DNA of 5,075 bases from Rubripirellula sp. Lineage in GTDB: Bacteria; Planctomycetota; Planctomycetia; Pirellulales; Pirellulaceae. Shown here piece after piece: positions 1 to 5,075 of the stretch. The translations under genes and the position numbers were made by a program. The stretch is taken from NCBI GenBank assembly GCA_029287555.1, contig JARFQX010000365.1, positions 1 through 5,075 of the forward strand, read 5' to 3'. The stretch's first letter is position 1. The number at the start of each line of letters is the position of its first letter. The notes below the pieces were generated by a model. It was not told where the DNA came from and did not search any database. It worked only from the letters and a program-made list of their open reading frames with translations.

Positions 1-3000
1 CTGGAGGCGTAGAGGGCTGCGTTTCCCGATTTGGGCTTACGTGCCGCGTCAGCCAATCGTCCCACGAGTGCCTCGGCCTTTTCCGTTTGACCGAAGCGAA
101 GATGGAATCCGATCGCAGCGAACAATTCCGCGACGTCGGCATCTTCGCCTGGAGGTTCAATCTTGTACCGACTTGCTTGATCCTCGTCGCCGGCGAACCG
201 ATACTCGGACTGCAGGACAAATGGGTAGACCAACAGCGGGGCTCGACTACTGCGGTTGCCATTTTGAGCGTTGGCCTTCGCTTTTTCGTGGAGCCCGGCG
301 ATCAGCTCTAACTGATCTTCGCTCAGAGGCTCTAAGTTCGGTTTCTTCGGCTCCCCTTCTTCACTGGCCGACTCAGTCTTGGAATCAGCGTGATCGTTGC
401 CCCTTTTCGATTCCAGTTGTTGCAGCTCTTGGGCCCGCGACATCAGCAGCGACAACAATTCACTTGCACCGTTGTCGGGATCGAGTTCAGCGAGCCGCCA
501 AGTCAGTCTGTCACGTTCTTTCTTGTTGTCGCCTTGAAACGGAGGCTGGCGACTGGAAGTCGAATTGGTTGCAAGGTACGACACCATTGAATCGACAGCA
601 CGTCGTTCCCAGATGACGGCCGCATTTTCGATCTCTTCAGCCGGAGGCAACGCAAAATCATTTTCCAGCATCTCGCGGATCGCCTTGTCACCGTCACCCG
701 CCGGAGCCGACTGAACTGTCCCAATCATTTGCAGGGCCGCCGCGAGCACGCGTGCGTGACCGAAACTCGATGGCTCGGCGATGGGCGTGGAAGTGGACGA
801 GCTGTAAGATCGCGCGTAACGCCCAACGCGATAATTCCGCGCCAACGTGTATCCACTGCTCGACCAGCGTTGAGGACTGCTGTAATAGTTTGGTGGCAAA
901 CCACGCACGTTGGTCGGAGGCTTGCGGGGCCTCGAGGTCGGCGGCGCGGCATCGAGGGGGACGTCCAGTTCGCGAATCTGGCCCGCGATCTCGACAGCCT
1001 CGTCGCGACTCTTATCGCGGTCGTCGCTGTAGTCATGCAGCAGCATCTGCGCGAGATAAAGTCGCACGTCCCAGAGCGAGGGATCGATCCTCGATGCTTC
1101 ACGGCAGATCGCGATGGCTGTCTTTGGGTCGCCGCGCACTGCCGCGCTTCGGATCATGCCGCCGAGTCGCTGTGGATCCGAAGCTAGCGAGATTCGCTCG
1201 TTCAGGGCGGTTGCGACATCGATCAGGTCTGCGTCAAGCTTCAGTTGAATCAGCTTGAATCGGTTCTCCGGGGTATCGGCCAGATCCACGATCCGCTGTT
1301 GAAACTCGGCGGCCAGCACGACTTCGTCCGCCGCATCACAAAGCCGAACCATTGATTCAAGCAGTTGCACGTCCCTCGGTTGCTCAGCGAGCAGACGGTC
1401 GATCGCCGATCGGGCGGCTCCGAAGTCTTGGACCGCCTCGTGCGCCGCGGCGATCATCAACTGGCCTGTCCGTCCGTCAAGATCGTCTTTCCGCATCTCC
1501 TCGATTCGTTGGATCAATGTTTCAATTTCACCTTTGCGGTCGTAGAGCGGTGCGATCCTCGAGACAAGACTAATCTGGCCATCCGCCTTTGCTTCATTCT
1601 GAATCGCCTGCCAGTACAACTCGATGGCTTCATCGGTACGGTAACGATCGGCATAGGCACCAGCGAGCATCAGGCGTGGCGCGTTGTCGCGTGGCGCGAC
1701 CGTCATAGCGCGTCGCAACGCCGTGATCGCATCATCTTCACGTCCGGCGCGGAACGCAGTCCGAGCCTTGAATTGATAGGAATCGGGACTGGCTGGATTC
1801 GTCTCAATCAGCTCCTCGCACGTTTCCATGGCTTCGTCGATCTGACCGAGACGCATCTGCAGGTTCGCGATACGTTGCAAGTAGTTGGTGCGGAACCGGG
1901 TGTCGATCCGCGACAAACTCTTGAATTGCTGAACCGCATCGCCGAAGCGGTTCTGTCTCTCAGCGATGTCCGCCGCCACGATCAATACGTCAACCTCGTC
2001 GGGTGCAGCCTCAATCGCCTGCTTGATGGCTTCGGCTGCCTTGGTCAGCTGCCCGGCGGCCTGATGCATCAGGGCGAGTCGGCGGAGGTTTTCCGGAGTT
2101 GGATCGACGCTCTGGAGCTTCGTGATCTGATCAGCGAGCGTCCCGGCCTGTTGGTACGCGGTGACGCGTTCTTTGAGAAGCTGTTCCTGTTCATCGGGCG
2201 TCTCGGCGATCGACTCCGCCACGTCAAGTCGCGCCAGCGCGGCGTCAAACTGTTTGGCCTCACGGAGCTTGGTCGCGTAACGAAGCTCCTGGGCAAAGGT
2301 CAGATCAAGCTCGGCTGCCTCGGCCCACGATTCGATCGCGCGGTCGTCAAGGTCGAACGTTGCGAAGACTTCGGCAAGTCGCACCAGCGAATCGCGGTTG
2401 CGCCGGTCGTCGTCGGCGATCGACTCCCAAACCTCCACCGCTTCATCCTTGCGGTCGAGACTGTAAAGGAACTCTCCCAGGTATTCGCGATACTGAGGCG
2501 ATGTGGGGTCAACATCGATCGCTTTGCGGTACAGCTTGATGGCCGATTCCTTTTGGTCGATGGAGCGCATTTTGTCGGCAATCTGTGACAGCGTCACGGC
2601 ATCGTCCTGTCTCGCATCGGCGAGGCGATTCCAGATTTCCCCGGCGTTTTCCCGCCGCTCAGCAAGCTCGACTTCAGGGTCTTCCAGCAGGATCTGTCCC
2701 CAACGGAGCAGATAGTCGGGATTCTCGGGATCATCTTTCGACAATGCTTCAAACTGGTTTGCGGCCGAGGCGACATCTCCCTTCTCAAGCAGAACGTCGA
2801 CCAGTGCGAGTCGAATGTCGGGCTTATCGGGGGCCCGCTCGGCAGCCTTCTCCAGAACCTGCCTCGACTCGTCAAGCCGTCCAGCAGTCACAAGAACTCG
2901 GCCGAGTCGAATCTGCGTTTCAAGATTGTCCGCGTCTTCCTCGAGCCGTTGCTGGTAGTAGTTTGCCAGAGCGTCATAATCACCCGACTTCAGGAACCCA

Positions 3001-3887
3001 TCCTCGATTCGATTACGAACATCGGTGTACAACCAGCTTCCGGGCCGCAGTCGCGCCAGAATCGTCTCCAGTTCCTTTGTCGCTTCGTCGTTCTGTCCCA
3101 ATCGCCTCCGCATCTCGGCGGCCTGCACGGCAAAGGCGATCTTGTCTTCCTGAGTTCGCGCGGTCTTGGCCAGCTTCTCGTATCGCTTCAATGCCTCATC
3201 AACGCTGCCTTCCTCTGCAAGGGTGCGAGCAATCTGGCCGCCAACCCGCGCGTCGCCAGGGAATAGCTTCTCGAGCTTCGTCCAAACCGCGAGCGCCTTT
3301 TCGCTCAATCCTGCTCGACCGTAGATGCGACCGAGTTCCGTAAAGATCGGCAGTGCCTCATTGCGGGCGGGACCACGCTCGATCGACCGCTCCATCGCCG
3401 CAGCGGCTTGCTCGGTCTGACCGATGGCCAGCAGCGCGCGACCCAGGTAGTAACTGCATGCCGCATCGTCGGGCATTCGTTGTTCAGCCAATTTCAATGC
3501 ATCGACCGCCAGGGCGGGCTTTCCACGCTGTAATTGGATGAGTCCAAGAATCATCGTCTTGGGACCGGCATCCGCCTCATCCGCTTCGACTTCAAGCGAA
3601 CGAACAAGTTCATCAAGCGAGCCCTGCTGAACATGGAATCCATAAACTCGGTCGAGCGAGGTGCCCGGCCGCGGACGGCGCATTAACACCGTCATGAACC
3701 GGTCCGCGATCATTCGGTCGCGGTCACTCGCTTCCGAAGCCGGATCTTGAGCCGCCACATCAAGCGGAAAGGCGACAGCGGAGATCAGCACGATCCAGAC
3801 GATCTGTGGCAGCATTCGCAAGATATCAAAGCGTCGGAATCTCAAACGACCGTTTGCAAGTCGTTTCGTACCAAGTGAATCAGCCAC
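1..3887 (-). CDS. Large secreted tetratricopeptide-repeat protein, C-terminus cut off by the window edge
   Basis: One open frame on the minus strand gives about 1,295 codons without a stop and continues past base 1. An export signal (residues 1-46) is followed by a TPR solenoid from about 108 to 975, a Ser/Tyr/Arg/Pro-rich linker (about 980-1038), a mixed region, a charged linker (1159-1187) and a further helical stretch ending in a TPR-like unit (FGQTEKAEALVGRLADAA). No enzymatic motif is visible, so the likely role is protein-protein scaffolding outside the cytoplasm; the specific function is unknown. The GTG start at 3887 was chosen because a GGGGGAA tract lies 5 bases upstream and because it supplies basic residues before the hydrophobic segment. 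In-frame alternatives are ATG 3908, TTG 3845 and ATG 3815; the frame is open upstream to a TAA near 3990. It is divergent from a MoxR ATPase gene. The TPR assignment is secure; start and role are not. Confidence 0.88.
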   Translation of the reverse strand, partial: MADSLGTKRLANGRLRFRRFDILRMLPQIVWIVLISAVAFPLDVAAQDPASEASDRDRMIADRFMTVLMRRPRPGTSLDRVYGFHVQQGSLDELVRSLEVEADEADAGPKTMILGLIQLQRGKPALAVDALKLAEQRMPDDAACSYYLGRALLAIGQTEQAAAAMERSIERGPARNEALPIFTELGRIYGRAGLSEKALAVWTKLEKLFPGDARVGGQIARTLAEEGSVDEALKRYEKLAKTARTQEDKIAFAVQAAEMRRRLGQNDEATKELETILARLRPGSWLYTDVRNRIEDGFLKSGDYDALANYYQQRLEEDADNLETQIRLGRVLVTAGRLDESRQVLEKAAERAPDKPDIRLALVDVLLEKGDVASAANQFEALSKDDPENPDYLLRWGQILLEDPEVELAERRENAGEIWNRLADARQDDAVTLSQIADKMRSIDQKESAIKLYRKAIDVDPTSPQYREYLGEFLYSLDRKDEAVEVWESIADDDRRNRDSLVRLAEVFATFDLDDRAIESWAEAAELDLTFAQELRYATKLREAKQFDAALARLDVAESIAETPDEQEQLLKERVTAYQQAGTLADQITKLQSVDPTPENLRRLALMHQAAGQLTKAAEAIKQAIEAAPDEVDVLIVAADIAERQNRFGDAVQQFKSLSRIDTRFRTNYLQRIANLQMRLGQIDEAMETCEELIETNPASPDSYQFKARTAFRAGREDDAITALRRAMTVAPRDNAPRLMLAGAYADRYRTDEAIELYWQAIQNEAKADGQISLVSRIAPLYDRKGEIETLIQRIEEMRKDDLDGRTGQLMIAAAHEAVQDFGAARSAIDRLLAEQPRDVQLLESMVRLCDAADEVVLAAEFQQRIVDLADTPENRFKLIQLKLDADLIDVATALNERISLASDPQRLGGMIRSAAVRGDPKTAIAICREASRIDPSLWDVRLYLAQMLLHDYSDDRDKSRDEAVEIAGQIRELDVPLDAAPPTSRPRKPPTNVRGLPPNYYSSPQRWSSSGYTLARNYRVGRYARSYSSSTSTPIAEPSSFGHARVLAAALQMIGTVQSAPAGDGDKAIREMLENDFALPPAEEIENAAVIWERRAVDSMVSYLATNSTSSRQPPFQGDNKKERDRLTWRLAELDPDNGASELLSLLMSRAQELQQLESKRGNDHADSKTESASEEGEPKKPNLEPLSEDQLELIAGLHEKAKANAQNGNRSSRAPLLVYPFVLQSEYRFAGDEDQASRYKIEPPGEDADVAELFAAIGFHLRFGQTEKAEALVGRLADAARKPKSGNAALYAS
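327..413 (-). other. Charged, probably disordered linker in the TPR protein
   Basis: Residues about 1159-1187 consist mostly of E, K, D, S, N and P (for example KTESASEEGEPKKPNLEP). They follow a leucine- and glutamine-rich helix (ELLSLLMSRAQELQQLE) and precede another predicted helix (SEDQLELIAGLHEKAKANAQ). It most likely acts as a flexible hinge between helical segments in the C-terminal part. Confidence 0.55.
774..950 (-). other. Ser/Tyr/Arg/Pro-rich low-complexity linker in the TPR protein
   Basis: Residues about 980-1038 break abruptly from the helical TPR composition. They start with a proline- and basic-rich part (AAPPTSRPRKPPTNVRGLPP), followed by a stretch of serine, tyrosine and arginine (NYYSSPQRWSSSGY, then NYRVGRYARSYSSSTSTP). 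It has almost no acidic residues, while the solenoid around it is strongly acidic. It is very probably disordered and surface exposed, separating the TPR array from the C-terminal part. The frame stays open on both sides, so it is not a frameshift artefact. Confidence 0.7.
963..3566 (-). other. TPR solenoid, about 23-25 degenerate 34-residue repeats
   Basis: Residues about 108-975 fall into successive helix-turn-helix units of about 34 residues with the TPR pattern: L/Y at 7-8, G/A at 8, A at 20, bulky residue at 24, A at 27, P near 32. Clear units include SYYLGRALLAIGQTEQAAAA (about 144), IRLGRVLVTAGRLDESRQVL (about 326), YREYLGEFLYSLDRKDEAVE (from 2495 downwards), LRRLALMHQAAGQLTKAAEA (about 601) and YLQRIANLQMRLGQIDEAME (near 1880). 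Many units end in DP, NP or AP followed by an acidic residue. Some are imperfect or longer, notably about 375-415 and 560-597, where the register is interrupted. Units are divergent at the sequence level, so this is an old array rather than a recent tandem expansion. The count was made by eye. Confidence 0.85.
1674..1698 (-). repeat. Ten-base direct repeat at 15-base period inside the TPR gene
   Basis: GCGTGGCGCG occurs at 1674-1683 and again at 1689-1698 on the plus strand. In the protein this gives the in-frame echo APRDNAPRLML at the joint of two TPR units. The 15-base period keeps the frame, so it could be a small in-frame duplication, or chance in GC-rich sequence. Confidence 0.5.
3750..3887 (-). 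other. Signal peptide of the TPR protein
   Basis: With the GTG start, the first 46 residues contain a basic n-region (RLRFRRFDILR at about 14-24), a hydrophobic core (about 29-42, IVWIVLISAVAFPL) and a VAA/QD junction that fits the signal peptidase I rule with small residues at -3 and -1. The long basic n-region is the main argument against starting at ATG 3815, which would leave no lysine or arginine ahead of the core. Export to the periplasm is inferred. An uncleaved membrane anchor is possible. Confidence 0.7.
3843..3866. repeat. Two overlapping inverted repeats near the TPR gene start
   Basis: On the plus strand CAAACG (3843-3848) pairs with CGTTTG (3851-3856) across 2 bases, and AAACGAC (3844-3850) pairs with GTCGTTT (3860-3866) across 9 bases. 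Both pairings are perfect and share the left arm, so only one can form at a time. If the TPR gene starts at 3887 or 3908 they lie in its first codons; if it starts at 3845 or 3815 they lie mostly or wholly in the leader. They could be an operator or an RNA hairpin; short arms make chance plausible. Confidence 0.45.
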
Positions 3888-3890
3888 GAT

Positions 3891-3897
3891 TTCCCCC
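3891..3897 (-). promoter_or_regulatory. Possible ribosome binding site for GTG 3887
   Basis: The minus strand reads GGGGGAA followed by ATC and then GTG, which puts the G-run 5 bases from the start codon. This is only a partial match to the anti-Shine-Dalgarno complement, but none of the other in-frame candidates (3908, 3845, 3815) has a better purine tract at the right distance. Confidence 0.35.
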
Positions 3898-3991
3898 GGG
3901 TCCAGCATGGGTGACAAGAACGTGCATCTCGCGGCCAGGAATGAAGCGTTTGCCGCCAAAAGCAAATTCTCCACACGACCGTCGTAGACCT

Positions 3992-3997
3992 GTTATA
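3992..3997 (-). promoter_or_regulatory. Candidate -10 element of the TPR gene
   Basis: The minus strand reads TATAAC, a five of six match to the sigma-70 -10 consensus, in the most A/T-rich part of the gap. No good -35 hexamer is found 16-18 bases upstream, where the sequence is GC-rich. A start a few bases downstream would give a leader of roughly 95-100 bases to GTG 3887. Confidence 0.25.
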
Positions 3998-4123
3998 TCT
4001 GTAGAAGATCGATGGGGCACATCTTGTTGTTGACTCAGGAAAAAAATCACGGAATCGCAACACACCAAATGCAAGCGAAACCGCCTACAGCAGGGCATCA
4101 GAATCGAAGGGCAGCAGATCGGC

Positions 4124-5075
4124 ATGACTGAACCAACCGACCAGGACGTTCGCGAGCGACTGAATGAATTCCGAGGGGATTTTGCTCGACTGCGTGAGGA
4201 AGTGTCCAAGCGAATCGTGGGGCAACAGCCAGTCGTGGATGGTGTCCTGACCACGTTGATCGCCGGCGGTCACGTACTCCTGGAAGGCGTCCCGGGTCTT
4301 GGCAAGACCCTGTTGGTACGAACGCTGTCGGAGGTCCTGGACGCTTCTTTCAGTCGTATTCAGTTCACGCCCGACCTGATGCCCGCGGACCTGATCGGCA
4401 CCAATGTGCTGATTGAGGGCGCAGGCGGAAGCAAGGAATTTCAATTCCAGCGGGGCCCGATTTTTGCCCACATCCTGTTAGCTGACGAAATCAATCGGGC
4501 AACGCCGAAGACACAATCGGCCCTGCTCGAGGCGATGCAGGAACACAGCGTCACGGTTGCCGGCACGTCACACAAACTGCACGGACTGTTTTTTGTGCTG
4601 GCGACTCAAAACCCGCTTGAGATGGAGGGAACGTACCCCCTTCCCGAAGCACAACTCGATCGATTCCTCATGAAGTTACTCGTGCCGTTTCCAACCAGCG
4701 ACGAGATGGAGACGATCATGGATCGTACAACCGCGGGCGACATCCCGCCTCCGGGCAAGGTGATGTCATCGGACCGCGTGCTCGAACTCCGGCGACTGTC
4801 GCGTCAGATTCCGATCGCCGATGAAATCAGACGCTACGCGATCAACATGATCATGGGAACACATCCCGACCACGAATCGGCGACGCCCATGGTCAGGCAG
4901 TTCGTTCGTTACGGCAGCAGTCCCCGAGGCGCCCAGGCGTTGATTCTTTGCGCCAAGATCAACGCAGTGCTTGATGGCAGGTACCACGTCGCCAAGGAAG
5001 ACATTCGTGCCATGGCTCTTCCCACCCTGCGTCATCGCATCATGTTGAACTTTGAAGGTCAGGCCGAGGGCATCC
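4124..5075 (+). CDS. MoxR-family AAA+ ATPase, 3' end cut off by the window
   Basis: The 317 visible residues match the MoxR AAA+ family across their length. Walker A is GVPGLGKT (55-62) and Walker B is ILLADE (117-122), running into the family signature NRATPKTQSALLEAMQE (124-140). Sensor 1 lies at ATQNP (160-164), the arginine finger in LPEAQLDRF (Arg180) and sensor 2 at GSSPRGAQ (Arg268); all key residues are present. Family members are about 320-340 residues, so only a short tail is missing. ATG 4124 is the only ATG between the upstream in-frame stop (4031) and the conserved region; GAAGGG at 4106-4111 is a weak, rather distant ribosome site. MoxR proteins are cytoplasmic, hexameric, chaperone-like ATPases acting on von Willebrand factor A domain partners in metalloenzyme maturation or envelope stress. 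A DUF58 gene is expected downstream but cannot be seen. Confidence 0.95.
   Translation, partial: MTEPTDQDVRERLNEFRGDFARLREEVSKRIVGQQPVVDGVLTTLIAGGHVLLEGVPGLGKTLLVRTLSEVLDASFSRIQFTPDLMPADLIGTNVLIEGAGGSKEFQFQRGPIFAHILLADEINRATPKTQSALLEAMQEHSVTVAGTSHKLHGLFFVLATQNPLEMEGTYPLPEAQLDRFLMKLLVPFPTSDEMETIMDRTTAGDIPPPGKVMSSDRVLELRRLSRQIPIADEIRRYAINMIMGTHPDHESATPMVRQFVRYGSSPRGAQALILCAKINAVLDGRYHVAKEDIRAMALPTLRHRIMLNFEGQAEGI

Larger units (their letters stand above)
3888..4123. promoter_or_regulatory. Divergent intergenic region with both promoters
   Basis: This gap separates the two outward-reading genes and must contain both their promoters unless transcription enters from elsewhere. It is richer in A/T than its flanks, especially at 3993-3999 and in an A7 tract at 4040-4046. 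No convincing -35/-10 pair for the MoxR gene was found: TTGACT at 4030-4035 resembles a -35, but the sequence 17 bases on (AATCGC) is a poor -10. No tRNA, small ORF or terminator hairpin was recognised here. Confidence 0.5.

Noticed and set aside
729..1258. Overlapping open frames of 152 and 168 codons on the plus strand
   Set aside because: Both are antisense to the TPR gene around its low-complexity linker, are rich in arginine and serine as expected for shadow frames, and match no known family.
1365..2588. A 407-codon open frame on the plus strand, opposite the TPR gene
   Set aside because: It is antisense to the well-supported TPR coding frame, its product has no recognisable family features, and long antisense frames are common opposite GC-rich genes. 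The TPR repeat pattern continues unbroken through the whole stretch on the other strand.
2585..3343. A 252-codon open frame on the plus strand
   Set aside because: It is antisense to clear TPR units, has Arg/Ser/Pro-heavy shadow-frame composition and no domain.
4040..4046. A7 tract as a possible terminator T-run for the minus strand
   Set aside because: No stem-loop precedes it on the minus strand and no gene ends there; it lies between two divergent starts.
3880..4471. Minus-strand open frames crossing the intergenic gap and the start of the MoxR gene
   Set aside because: They overlap the strongly conserved MoxR coding frame, or the start region of the TPR gene in another frame, and have no recognisable product.
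4766..5035. An 89-codon open frame on the minus strand
   Set aside because: It is antisense to the conserved C-terminal lid region of MoxR, including sensor 2.

Overview
The window suggests a member of the Planctomycetota. The reasons are moderately high GC, a very long secreted tetratricopeptide-repeat (TPR) protein, weak Shine-Dalgarno signals, and a MoxR-type AAA+ ATPase whose sequence is typical of that phylum. This assignment is inferred from gene style and no taxonomic marker is present.

There are two real genes, transcribed divergently, and both run off the window. The left three quarters (about 1-3887, minus strand) is one uninterrupted frame of about 1,295 codons. It encodes an exported protein with a positively charged N-terminus, a hydrophobic segment ending in a VAA/Q signal-peptidase-like site, and a solenoid of roughly 23-25 degenerate TPR units. 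A Ser/Tyr/Arg/Pro-rich low-complexity linker follows, then a less repetitive C-terminal region broken by a highly charged linker. Its C-terminus lies beyond base 1. The right end (4124-5075, plus strand) encodes the first 317 residues of a MoxR-family AAA+ ATPase with Walker A, Walker B, sensor 1, arginine finger and sensor 2 all intact; only the last few residues are missing.

The roughly 240-base gap between them holds both promoters. The best element seen is a TATAAC -10-like hexamer on the minus strand. A pair of overlapping, mutually exclusive inverted repeats sits close to or inside the start of the TPR gene, whose start codon is ambiguous.

In MoxR loci the ATPase is usually followed by DUF58, von Willebrand factor A and TPR proteins, and acts as a chaperone for them. 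The divergent secreted TPR protein may belong to the same envelope-related functional set, but the sequence does not prove this. No RNA genes, mobile elements, CRISPR arrays or clearly new systems were found. The interest is mainly in the architecture of the giant TPR protein and its uncertain start.
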